The notes beneath the pieces are model-generated. The model was not told the DNA's origin, did not search any database, and was given only the letters and a program-made list of their open reading frames with translations. The position numbers and the translations under genes are program-made. From Xylaria sp. FL1777 (Eukaryota; Ascomycota; Sordariomycetes; Xylariales; Xylariaceae), in the NCBI GenBank assembly GCA_022578965.1, contig MU400555.1, positions 248,001-312,000 of the forward strand: 64,000 nt of DNA, read 5' to 3'. The first letter of the stretch is position 1. Every line of letters starts with the position of its first letter. Shown here one piece after another: positions 33,701-44,297 of the stretch.

Positions 33701-33802
33701 GCACACGGAGCATCTTTTAGGGGTCGGGGTTGGGCTTAGGCTGAGCTTGCGGCGGAACCGGCGGTGCCGACGGCGGGCCGTGAAAAGGGGGCGTACCATC
33801 AT
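30799..33802 (-). CDS. ZDS1: Zds1-type regulator of PP2A-Cdc55
   Basis: Proposed exons 33802-33797 (Met-Met only), 33590-31050 and 30999-30799 give 915 residues. The 206-base first intron has a GTACGC donor, a GACTAAC branch and a CTAG acceptor. The last intron is 50 bases (GTAAGG ... GCTAAC ... CCAG) and replaces a spurious read-through tail by an acidic Tyr/Asp/Gly-rich end. Most of the protein is disordered and Ser/Arg/Pro-rich. The diagnostic part is the Zds_C domain at about residues 745-790: RFPILEERAIYRMAHIK, LANPRRALYSQVLLSNFMYS. Zds proteins bind the Cdc55 B subunit of PP2A and control mitotic entry/exit, polarity and silencing in yeast. The domain call is firm. The tiny first coding exon is inference, because no in-frame ATG lies between the acceptor and the conserved SISDTSHHITETIG segment, the first downstream Met being just after it. 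Confidence 0.88.
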
Positions 33803-36800
33803 AGAGAGAGTCTGGGGACCTCAACAGAGGCCAACTCCCCACGAGTCCCCTATTATTGTGTCGGGTTGCACGAAGCAGGGTTCAGTGGAAGGATTTCGCA
33901 GGACGAGCATGGATGTTGGGCGTCGGGGCTGAAGGGATCGGGCGGGATCTGTCGCTTGCAAGCAGAATGTCTCGGAGCCGGGACTACACAATCGATCGTG
34001 ATCTGTAGAGGGCCGCCGGGGCAGGCTTGGGAGCGAAGGCGTTGTGATGGGCCGAGGATGGAGATGGATGCGCGCGTGTGACGGGGAGAAAAGGGGAGCG
34101 TCCTGTAAGTCGGCTCGCTTATTTGGCTGGTTCAGGCTGGACGGGCAGGTCGATTAGGCGCGTATGCTTCTGCACGTCGGTGAGGTCGTGGGCGGAGAGA
34201 CGGTGACGGTGACGGGGACAGGGCCGGTGGCGACAGAGGTGACGAGCGGTGTACAACAACGGAAGGCCTCGTGGATGGGATTCATATTCCTCGGCTCTTC
34301 TTCTTCTTACAAACGGTCTCCTGCCACACGCCGAGCAAGTGACAAGTAGGTTGGAGGTAGTTGGTCTGGTCTGGGCTGGTCGGGTCTAGTGTAGATAATA
34401 ATGTCTTGGACCAGATCTCTGCGGAGCCACACTAGGTAGATACTAACTTGATAGACAGACTGACTGACAGGCGTGCTAGATCGCTCCAGCAGTTCAGCAG
34501 TATGAGTAAGTACCTAGGTAGGGACTGGGACGGTGTTGATTAGGTCCTGTACGTTTACTGTAAGTCTACCTACTGTAGGTGATCAGACCGACTTCTGTAC
34601 GCATAGGTAGGGAACGTGGTCCTGTCACCCTCTTTCTTCCCCTTCTTCAAGGTGCAGCGAGGTTGCAGCGTGCCAGCAGACCAGCAGCGGCCCATGTTCC
34701 CTCTCGAGAACCACTGTCCAGCATGCGTCCAATGTTCGTCCAAGCCCGCGCGCCGCCTTTGGCTGGTGTATTGCGCTAGTGCCATTAGTGCTCTTAGGCT
34801 CGCTAAGGCTCCTTTTGAGTTAGCGCCATGTTATGCATCGGCAGCCCAATTTGCCCCTCACAACCCCATTGAGCTTGTCCTCACAGGTTGACCCCTATAA
34901 ACATACCCTTTTGAGGGCACTGTCATCACGTGTACGGAACCTTCTTTTGCTTTTTGGCTACGGCAGTGGCTCAGGTACAGAGCACATGCCTCGAGTTTAT
35001 TGCCTTTTGCCGCAGGAGATTCGCTCAAGTTATATTAAGTTTTGCAGCATGGCTTCCACTAGATCGCCAGCTGCTGTGGAAACGACCTACGTAGTAGGTA
35101 AGGTACCTACCTACTTAATACGTACTTAGTAAGGTCGTGACATAAATGATACATCTTTCCAAGTGCCTTATCAACAGTCATCAGTCATCAGTCATCTACC
35201 GGTACCTACTTACACATCCGAGATTCAATTCGCAATCTATACCCACATCCTATAACCTATAACCTATCTATTGACTAAGGTTCTCCAAACAACTTACAGT
35301 ACTTAAGGAATGACTCGGGACAATCACTCAGTTACCTACCCATCCTGGATTCAAGGGCGATCGGTTCGGTTCGGTTCGAGCCTTTGCTCGTCTTATTCCG
35401 GGTCGGCGCTTTACTTTAAAAATAAGCACTTCACCCATGCTCACTCGGAAACTAGCTTTCTACTACGTACACTACTCGCTCTACGCCCTGTCGTTATATC
35501 ACAAAGGTCCTCGTAAGATCCCGTCAGCTTTGGTTACGCTTGGTCCAATCAGCTAAGTCTGACATTTACCTCTTCGCCCCCTCCATGATGCTAGATTCCT
35601 GGAGTTATTCACATCAACTACCGATTCCCCAGGATAGGAGACTCAGAACACACTCTCCCAGGAATTAGACACTATATGAAAAAATATATATATACATTGA
35701 TGGGTACTCCTCAATTCCTATGTTTACAATGCTTCTTCGTCTTGTCTAATGTGGAATCGTCCTCTCCCAATCTACCCCGCAAGTGTCGATCAGCCGCCCT
35801 TCCAGGTTCTATCGTCAGTGCAGGGGGGAAATGGTCGCAAATGCTGATCGATCTGCAGCTGTCTTATTCGCTGAAAGTGCAATGCCACTCATGTTAACCA
35901 AACACGGTATTGTTCTGGAGAGTTGGCTTCGAGGCGGATTGCCCGCTATTCTGTTGTCTCCATTAGAGCTCCTGAGAGGGATCCCCTCCCCATGAAAGGA
36001 GGTACAAAACCAAGAATGCCCACTCTGCAGCGGCCTCTCTTATGATGCCGGTACATAGTAGCGACGCGAACTAACATTAGACGAGTCAGGCGGGATCAAC
36101 CCTGTATCGAGTACAGCATCTTGGCTTGCATTGCAGCGCATGCAGAGCCCACACAACCAATCCGATGTGGCTGGCGCCCTGATCATCTTACAACTGAGGG
36201 TCTTGGTGCATAACTACATATACGCTACTTGCTTCTGGCGATTGATCTTACTTCTTTTCTACTACGGTGACATCTTCTACCACGGTGTATGTAGGGAGAC
36301 TATGCGTAAATAAGCTCTTCCGTGGATCTTAGTCATCGGCATCTGGTCTTACCAGGTGATGGACACGGAGAGAGTACTGTACGCCACTGTCGGCGCCATG
36401 TGCTCACAACAGGTTGCAGGGCTCATCGTGGCCCCGCATAACCGAATTTCCCTCTCATGCCTTATGATATGACTCGGCATTGCAGGTGACTCTCTTCGCC
36501 AGGGGAGAGACACTGGCAAGACAGATGACCTACCGGTTTGAGACTGGGCGCTGCCAGCGGGGTGGCAGCAGTGGGGAGGACACCGAGATTGTTCGGCGGA
36601 GTGTCCACGAAATAGGTCAGCCTTGCTAACCCGAACTACAGGTAAAGCTCTGGTCAACTATTCGTCCATGGTTTATTATACATAGATAGCTTCGGTCTTC
36701 GGCCAGACGAAATTCTAACTGTGTGATTTCGTGGCGAAGAGCATATATTCGAGCGATACGAGTCTAATAAGTCGGATCAATCTGGGAGGGTGATTGACCA

Positions 36801-37088
36801 CATAAAAGTCGAAATCGGTTCCCAGGCGCCGCGTGACGACGGCACCCGGAGGTCAGGGTAACTCCCTGCTGGTGGAAGTTGCCTACATCTTGGGATCGGC
36901 TCAGCTGCCTATCTTGGGGTGCTGCTGTACGCACATATTCATGTATCTCGGATCGTAACAAGCTTGGTGGCTTCGCTTAAGCACCAACATCCGGACGGAA
37001 GCTTATTATAACACTCTCCCGGCACCCACGAATGAATTTGGGTTGTCATTAATGTCTTCTGGGAAACATTCTATGTGCCTGCTTCCTC
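33803..37088. other. 3.3-kb intergenic region
   Basis: Promoter and leader of ZDS1 (to about 34.6 kb), then a region with TACCTAGGTAGG and ACCTACGTAGTAGGTAAGGTACC palindromic strings (34505-34530, 35085-35130), short direct repeats such as CAGTCATCAGTCATCAG (35178-35198) and CCTATAACCTATAACCTATC (35246-35270), and finally the GH78 promoter with TTATTATAACAC about 85 bases before the ATG. No coding sequence could be supported. Confidence 0.5.
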
Positions 37089-39348
37089 ATGGCTTCATCC
37101 ATCTATCTTCCTCTGCTCTCTCTGGCAACATGGCTTCTCAGTCTTGCCCAGCACACATCAGCTCAAGGTTGCTGGAGAGACACTCCCTGCTCTGGTCTTG
37201 GGAAACCGGTCTTCATCGGTGAGTGGGACGCCAATAACCTTTCTCCCGACTCACGAAATGTGGCTCCTTTGGCTGTATACAATTTACAGACCGGTCGAAA
37301 AATGGCTACCTGGCCAGCATCTATCACCATCAGCAGCAACAATTCGGACGTCTACCTGGATTTTGGTAAAGAAGTAGGCGGCATCGCTACTATCAGTTAT
37401 ACAGTAACTTCCGTCACCGGGAGTGGTTCTCTGGGTCTAGCTTTTACGGAAGCAAAGAACTGGGTAGGCCGCAGCTCAGACTCTAGCAATGGCAACTATG
37501 CAAGGGAGGACGGCGCCATTTATAGCACGTTCTCGCAGACCGGAAATTTCACCTACGTTATGCCGCTAGAAAACCTCCGGGGCGGATTTCGATATTTGAC
37601 GTTATTTTTGTTAGGCCACGGAGCTTCTGTGACTATCCATAACGTCAATCTAGAACTGTCATTTCAGCCAACATGGTCCAATCTTCGGGCATATCAAGGC
37701 TACTTCCACAGTAACGATGATCTTCTGAACAAGATTTGGTACTCCGGAGCCTACACGTTACAAGTCAATGCAATTGCCCCATCGACTGGTAGAACATGGC
37801 CTTTTCCTAGCACGGCGTGGCAAAACAATGGCCTTATAGGCCCAGGAAACACGATTAACGTAGATGGCGCAAAGCGAGACAGAACTGTGTGGCCGGGAGA
37901 CATGGGTGTGGCTGGCCCTGCTTCTTTTTATAGTACAGGGGACTTAGAGTACGACTTCCATTCCCGTAGCATACTAAAGCTCATGCTGACGATATTTAGG
38001 AGCGTCAGGAACTCACTACAATCGCTATACAATAACCAGGTAATTTCTTTTCCTTTCGCAATCAAGTTCTGAGTAGCCTGACTTTTACTCTTCTTACGTA
38101 GGCTGAGTCGGGCCTATTGCCATTTTCTGGACCCCCATTAAACGCTTCGGGTAGCGACACCTATCATATGTAAGACCATCCGAATGTGCATTGTTATTCT
38201 CGTACCTTATATCAAATAGGTGGACCATGATAGGTCTTTATAACTATGTTCTCTATTCGGGAGATGTGGAGTTCTTAAAAATTTATTGGGAAAGGCATAT
38301 TTTAGCAATGAATCTGGTCCTCTCTCAAATCGATCCTATTGTAGGTCTCCTGGATATCACACTTTACCCGAATGACTGGGGTCGCTTTAACTCTTACGGG
38401 TATCTGGCATCGGCACAGATGCTTGCCTATCACTCATTAATCACGGGTGCAACCCTAGCAACGTGGGCGGGTGATACGACTGGGTTAAGCGAGTCCTGGC
38501 TCCAGACTGCCGCGGAACTTCGAGATACTATCAACGAGACGCTTTGGGATCCAGAAATCGGCGCCTTCAAAGATAACTACGATCCTTATGATACTGGGTT
38601 GTATCCGCAAGACGGGAATTCCCTCGCTATTCTCTTGGGCGTTGTGAATGGAACCGGAAACCAAGGACAGGCAATATCCTCCTGGCTGACGAAGAACTGG
38701 ATGGCCATTGGTCCGGAGTCTCCTGAGCTGCCCGGCGAGGTCTCCCCATTTATCACGTCATTTGAGATCCAAGCCCATCTCCTGGCTCGGCAACCACAAC
38801 GCGCCCTTGACCTAATGCGCACGAGTTGGGGTTGGTATCTAAATAACAAAAATGGTACTCAGTCCACAATGATCGAGGGGTATCTGACCGACGGTACATT
38901 TGGCTACCGCCATGACGCAGGTTACCAGGAAGTGTATTCGTACACGTCGCACGCTCATGGTTGGTCCACGGGTCCCATCACGGCGCTGACGGAGCACGCA
39001 GTAGGTCTGAGTGTGACGGGAATCGCGGGTAAGACGTGTTTGTTCGCGCCTCAACTAGGAGACCTAAAGGATGTTCAGGGAGGATTCGTCACTACCTTGG
39101 GGAAATATTACGCGGAACTGCACCTAAATGCGACGACGGGCTGCATCCTTGCTGAGGTCGAGGTCCCGAAGACAGCCGCCAAGAAAGTTATATTGCCTCG
39201 TGGTAATTGCAAAACTGGATCGTCCTCCCCTATTCTTGTCGACGGTCAAGGAGTGGATATGGCCCAGATTGAGACGGTAGACGGAGTCGGAGGTTCAACG
39301 TTATACTCTATGGAGCTACCCGGGGGCAAACACACGATCGAGTATTAA
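37089..39348 (+). CDS. Secreted alpha-L-rhamnosidase-type glycoside hydrolase (GH78)
   Basis: Exons 37089-37948, 38000-38039, 38102-38169 and 38220-39348 give 698 residues. The first intron (51 bases, GTACGA ... GCTGAC ... TTTAG) preserves the frame. Removing it yields GDLESVRNSLQSLYNNQ, the expected family sequence, instead of a foreign insert. The other introns are 62 and 50 bases. A signal peptide covers residues 1-25 (LLSLATWLLSLAQHTSAQ). The N-terminal beta domain (VYLDFGKEVGG) leads to the (alpha/alpha)6 barrel, with the catalytic-region motif DGAKRDRTVWPGDMG at about residues 258-272 and GWSTGPITAL before the C-terminal beta domain. It has several Asn-x-Ser/Thr sites. It would release terminal rhamnose from pectin (rhamnogalacturonan) or plant glycosides outside the cell. 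Confidence 0.9.
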
Positions 39349-40523
39349 GATGTCAAGGTACTCTCCCGCCTGAATTTGGGATCGAGCAAATTCTATTACA
39401 GCCCTCCGGGCTGACTGAGGTGGCGGGCCTAAGCAGGTCCTAGTGAACTTTAACCCGCACGACCCTAGACAAGAGTATATAAACGACTTCAACTTTATGC
39501 CTCATAAATAAGAAACTCAATGGCCGAGTTGGTACGGCTTAGCGAAGCATCTCTATATAATATACTTACTCAGCGTCCGCATCCTTACTCTGTATCGCTA
39601 GGCATCGGGGGTTCGATTCCCTCGTTGGCCACAAATATTTTTTCCCTTTTTACTTGTCACATTCTTTACAGCGCTTTCTACATCTAGTACATTTGGTGAA
39701 ACTTATTGACTACCTTTGTATTAAAGCAATAGAGTAGACGTTAGTACCTATCCTGTTTGAGTAGTTATGGTAAATACTCTAGTCTCCTTTCATTGTCCTA
39801 TTTTCTCAATGGGCTTTAAAAGTGTGGCTTGAATTGCTTTCTCGAGCGTCATCTAAGCATGAATTTATTCTTTTGACTAACTATTAAGGCGTCATTACTC
39901 CTCTACGCTAATAACGGGGGGTTATTTGAGCAATATCAAGTAGTGTAGTATCCATGGCTTCTAATGCTCACTTCTACCTTCTAAGTAGACTGCTACGGTT
40001 GCAGTATGGCTGGGTTGGAGAGGCTGACTGTACAGTTACTAAGGTATAGACCAACTTCTCTATCTGAGTAGTGTTGTTATGACAATATATCCTTTATACT
40101 ATTTTTAGTGCAACTTAAACAAAACTTTCTCCAGCCCTACTAACTTAAACCAACAGTTTGCCTATTCCCCCAAGTACAACCCGGTAGGTGTATGCGCTTA
40201 CTCGATATGATCCGGGGGGAATGAAGAGTGTATCTTAGTTTGCGAATATCCGACTTCTCGGCTAAATCAGCTATTTTGTTTATTATTTAGTTCCAACGAC
40301 TGTCTTCCTACTTGGATGAATCCCTCGATAGAAGGTGAATGTGGTGCGCTCGCGATATCGTCATGATTATGAACATGTTCGATATCAATTCATAAGTTGG
40401 TAGACATATACCTAAGGGCCACGGAATTACCATTCAATATCATTAATGCAGTAGATAGATTCGGATTTTTGATGTAATGGCCGTAGAATCTAGCTGTTGA
40501 TTATCTACTTCTATTGAATAGGT
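39349..40523. other. AT-rich intergenic region
   Basis: Spacer between the GH78 3' end and the 3' end of the hydrolase at 40.5 kb. Apart from the tRNA-like unit at 39521-39631, nothing recognisable was seen. Confidence 0.5.
39521..39631 (+). tRNA. tRNA-like Pol III unit, isotype uncertain, possibly intron-bearing or degenerate
   Basis: A perfect A box (TGGCCGAGTTGG, 39521-39532) and B box (GGTTCGATTCC, 39610-39620) are followed by a T6 terminator (39638-39643). The D arm folds canonically (GCCG/CGGC with loop AGTTGGTA). The T arm is GGGGG/CCCTC around TTCGATT, and TAGCGA (39540-39545) pairs with TCGCTA (39595-39600) as an anticodon stem enclosing 49 bases, as with an intron. Oddities: the loop side has no U33-type context, so no anticodon can be read with confidence. 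The 3' TTGGCCA pairs with TGGCCGA at the 5' end, but those same bases are also needed for the D arm. It may be a tRNA pseudogene or tRNA-derived SINE head rather than a working tRNA. Confidence 0.45.
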
Positions 40524-41498
40524 CTACCGCGTCCACATCCCGTACACAATACCGGCAACCTCTCCCGGCTTCTCACGCACGATTCCATGATCAGCCCCTT
40601 GGACAACCTGCACATCATCAAATCCAAGCTCCTCCAGCTTGTCCTTACTGCAGACGCCATCCAGCTCCCCCAATACGACGACCTTCTTCACCGGCAGCTG
40701 CGCAAACCTGTGGAAATACGCCTCACACCCGTAAACGTTGCCTTCGCGAAACATGCTTAAAACACTATTCGGGTACCCAGGGTGTTCCCTCAGTTCCCAG
40801 TCCCGGAACGCCTCGGCAACAATTTCGCCGCGCGCAACGCGTTCCCGCCAGTCCGTGGGCACAACAAGCGGGCCTCCTTCAAGGAGGTCTAAAACCGCCT
40901 CTTTCGCCTCCTGTTCCCTGCCGGTCGAGTCGCGCAGCAGGTCGCGCAGCGTCTCGCTGAAGTGGCTCGTGTCCAGGATGCCGGCGGGCGCGACCAGCGC
41001 GACGGAGAGCACGGCCCAGGGGTGGTAGAGGGCGAAGCGAGTCGCCATGGACGCGCCGAAGGAGTAGCCCAGCAGATGCGCGGCGCCCCACTGCCGGGAC
41101 GCCAGGACCTGCAGGATCTGCGCGTGGACGATGTGCGCCGCGTGCGCGACGAGCGGCGTCGACGACAGGCCGTGGCCCCAGAGGTCGAACCAGACGACGT
41201 GGGCGTCGGCGTCCAGGGCCTGGAGCTGCCTCGCCAGCGGCAGGAGCCCGAGGGCCGGCGTGTTCAGCCCGTGCACGAGCAGCACGCGACGCTTGGCGTT
41301 GCCCGAGGGCGCCGCGAGCTCGTAGACGGCCGTGGTCCCGAGGTCCGAGGTCAGGAATTGCGGCTGGGGATATGCTGCGGCGCCGAAGCGCGCTGTGAAT
41401 GATTCTAGGCTCGGCGCTGCGATGAAGGTCTCTTGCTCCCAGAAGAGTCGCCGCGGGAGCACGATGTCTGCTGTTTTTGATTCCTGCGTGTTCGACAT
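40524..41498 (-). CDS. Alpha/beta-hydrolase
   Basis: Intronless, 324 residues. Classical alpha/beta-hydrolase order: oxyanion HG in VLLVHGLNTP (residue ~75), FDLWGHGLSS, nucleophile elbow LLGYSFGAS (Ser in G-Y-S-F-G), acid residue in VVVLGELDGVC, and catalytic His in GADHGIV near the C-terminus. No signal peptide or C-terminal peroxisome signal, so probably cytosolic. The substrate cannot be read from the sequence. It is the first of three same-strand metabolic genes (with the P450 and the FAD oxidase). Coding DNA is markedly GC-rich against AT-rich flanks. Confidence 0.85.
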   Translation of the reverse strand: MSNTQESKTADIVLPRRLFWEQETFIAAPSLESFTARFGAAAYPQPQFLTSDLGTTAVYELAAPSGNAKRRVLLVHGLNTPALGLLPLARQLQALDADAHVVWFDLWGHGLSSTPLVAHAAHIVHAQILQVLASRQWGAAHLLGYSFGASMATRFALYHPWAVLSVALVAPAGILDTSHFSETLRDLLRDSTGREQEAKEAVLDLLEGGPLVVPTDWRERVARGEIVAEAFRDWELREHPGYPNSVLSMFREGNVYGCEAYFHRFAQLPVKKVVVLGELDGVCSKDKLEELGFDDVQVVQGADHGIVREKPGEVAGIVYGMWTR

Positions 41499-42261
41499 GG
41501 TGCTTTGATGGAGAGTCGTTATGAGAGATGGTGATCGTTCTCAGTATCAATCATAAGTAAGCATCTTAATTAACTTATACGACTTAGTAATAGTGGGTGG
41601 GTATGTCATGACACCCCGTTCTTTGATGTGCTCTTGACTCGGTACCTACTGATGTCAGCGACTACCCAGATGTCACCATAATGTCAAATCCACGATGCAT
41701 ATTAATTGCAATGATAACCGCGTAACAGCTCATTATCATAAACATAGTTATTTTTATTCTAGGCCTATGTCCATGAAGTACCACTGAGGAAAGACATCAA
41801 GTTGAGAGGGATGCTCGGCTACCAGTCCCCTAGAGGTACTTATTCACGATGAGATAAAATTTCTATGACCGTGTCGCGGTGGCATCGAAGTATAGCCCCC
41901 GGCTAAATATGTCACATATCCAAATTATTATCAAAATTATTATATACTTAGCAGAGAGACCGCCTATTTCAGACTTATGAAATTCTCACTAAATACCCCC
42001 ATATCTTAATCAAGGGGATACCGCTTTACGAGGGAAAATAAGGAACACACATAGGGTTCACTATGTGTCAGATTACCCCTATAAGATAGGTAAGTAACTG
42101 AATAAGTTAAGAATCATTGGGTGTATCCAACTATGAATCTGCTATATACAGAATGTGCAATGGTATGGCCACCACCAGTAACTCTAAATTAAGCCAGCAC
42201 GCGTGATATTTCATTCCTGAAATCGTAAGCGCGCCGTCCCTTTCCCACCACCACATCGTCA
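41499..42261. other. AT-rich intergenic region
   Basis: Hydrolase promoter and P450 3' flank. AAATTATTATCAAAATTATTATAT-like near-direct repeats occur at 41924-41947. No gene seen. Confidence 0.5.
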
Positions 42262-44297
42262 TCATGCTTTTGTCTCTTCCCGGCCATCAGGCAGAACCAG
42301 CTCTCGCCTCTCGAAAAGCGTCTTGAAGTTTTGCTGCTTGATGAACCACGCGTTGACCGTCTTCCACTCCTGACGAGGGTCCTTGAAGCGAATCTAGCGT
42401 AATATGTTAGCAACGGTGTGGCGATTTGAGGAATAACAAACAGGGCCAAAAAAAAAAAAAAAACCAGAAACCATGCAAGTGTTTAATGAACGAGAAAGGG
42501 TTGTGACGAGAGAAGGAAGGGGAAAGAAGAGAGAAACTAACCTCGAACCTCCTTAACAAACTCGGCACGACCTTGTACATCTCCAACAAGCTGATGTTCT
42601 TGCCGATGCACGTCCGGGCGCCCATGCCGAACTGGAACATGTGTCCGTTCATCTCGCGGACGCGCCGCTCCCTCTCCTCCCTCTGCGGCTCGGGCAGCGA
42701 CTCGTCGACAAGCCACCTCTCGGGCCTGTACACGTCGGCGTCGTCGCCGAAGATCTCGGGGCGGCGGTGGATCAGCCAGGCGGAGCAGCCGACGATGGTG
42801 CCGCCGCGGACGTAGTGGCCGGCGATGTCGACGCCGGGCTCCGGCACGATGCGCTCGAGCGGCAGGCCCGCGGCCGGGTACATGCGGAAGGCCTCCTTGA
42901 TGCAGGCGTCGAGGTAGGGGAGGCGCTGGCTCTCGGCCCACGTGACGATGCCCAGCTCGTAGTCGGCGAAGGCCCCCGCGCGCGCCGCGCCGTCGAGCTC
43001 CGCGCGCAGCCGCCCCAGGATCGCCGGGTTGCGCAGCAGGTTGTAGAAGACGGCCGACAGCGAGATGGCCGTGGTCTCGGACCCCGCGAACGCCATCGAC
43101 ACCGCCATCGCGAGCACCAGCTTGTCGTTCATGAACTCGGGCCGCGAGTCCCGCGCCGCGAGGAACTTGGACAGCAGGTCCGGCGACATGGCGCCCCCTC
43201 CGCCGACGCCGATGCCGCTGACGCCGACACCGCCTTGCAGCTTCGCCGTGTCCGTGATGGGGAGCAGGGGCTTGGCCGCGTCGTTCCCTATCCCGGCCAT
43301 CCCCAGGCGCTCGGCCATGCGCGCTCGCGCGAACAGCACGATGGGGTTCGTCGCGTCTACGATGCCCCACTCCGAGAGCTTGAGGTAGATGGGGTTCTTG
43401 AGGAACAGGCGGTCTAGCCAGGGGATCTGGCCGATCTTAAGCCGGCGACATCATCAAGTCAGTCTCATTGGATCAAGTCTCTCCCACACACACACACACA
43501 CACACACAATATATAGCGTAGCCACAAGATAGAGAGACGGAAAAACCGACTTACCGGGGCGACGTAGAGAAAGAGATTCCCCAGGTAGCTGACGATGCCG
43601 TCGACGTCCTCGTTCCTCTCCAGGAACCCGTGACGCTTGCTATATGTGACCTCGCCGATGACGTCGAAGGCGTAGAACTGCAGCCATCGCACGAAGTCGC
43701 ACCCCTCGGCATTGTTGACGTAGAGGCGCTCGGTCTGTTCGAAGAACAGCTTCATGGTGTTATTCACGAATGGCTCATACTGCACCAAGGCCGACATGGA
43801 GAAGGCCGAGTTCACGCAGCGCCTGAGCTGCGCGTGGAAGGTATTGTCCGTCGTGCTAAAGAGCGTGGCGAGGCCGCGTCCCTTTGAAACCCCTTGCTGG
43901 ACAATGTAAAAATCCGACTGGGGTTGTGCTTCGTCAGCTTACAAGGGGGCCCGGGGATTAGCTTGGAGGAAGGGAGATGGCGAACCTTTATGAATCCCTT
44001 ATTCAGTCCATATATGGTCTTCAGCGCCTTCGGGTCCGCGAACGAAAGAGTATTCGGACCTAGGCGCACCACATCGCCGTACTGGGCGTGGAGTTTGCGA
44101 TGTGTCACCTCGAATTGCCGGCCCCATACCTCATATAATCGCCAGACGTCCGTCAGCGAAGCCATGAACGGCCCGGGATACTTGTTCAGCCCATTATGAT
44201 ATCGGTTTCTTATTAGCCACGCCCCGGTTACTAGGACCACTCCCAGCGCCCAGTAGTGAGCAATGAAGCTTAGAGCCATTGACCTCTCGAGCTCCAT
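42262..44297 (-). CDS. Cytochrome P450 monooxygenase (pisatin-demethylase-like fungal P450)
   Basis: Exons 44297-43986, 43917-43555, 43435-42542 and 42393-42262; introns of 68, 119 and 148 bases; 566 residues. An N-terminal membrane anchor (HYWALGVVLVTGAWLI) is followed by the Pro-rich hinge NKYPGPFMASLTDVW. P450 landmarks are complete: AFAGSETTA in helix I, KEAFRMYP (ExxR), YRPERWL, and the heme-binding FQFGMGARTCIGKNIS. The DVWRLYEVW / GDVVRLGPNTLSF / GRGLATLFSTTDN features are typical of the fungal pisatin-demethylase/benzoate-hydroxylase-like clans. Intron 2 holds a (CA)12 repeat and intron 3 an A16 run. An insert of Gly/Val-rich residues (GVGVSGIGVGGGG) sits before helix I. Expected ER-bound monooxygenase; the substrate is unknown. 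Possible partner of the neighbouring FAD oxidase. Confidence 0.92.
43485..43508. repeat. (CA)12 microsatellite in a P450 intron
   Basis: Perfect CA dinucleotide run located in the second intron of the P450 gene. Confidence 0.9.

Noticed and set aside
37965..37999. Shorter intron starting at GTAGC within the GH78 gene
   Set aside because: Only 34-35 bases and it shifts the frame; the 51-base option with GTACGA preserves frame and the family motif.
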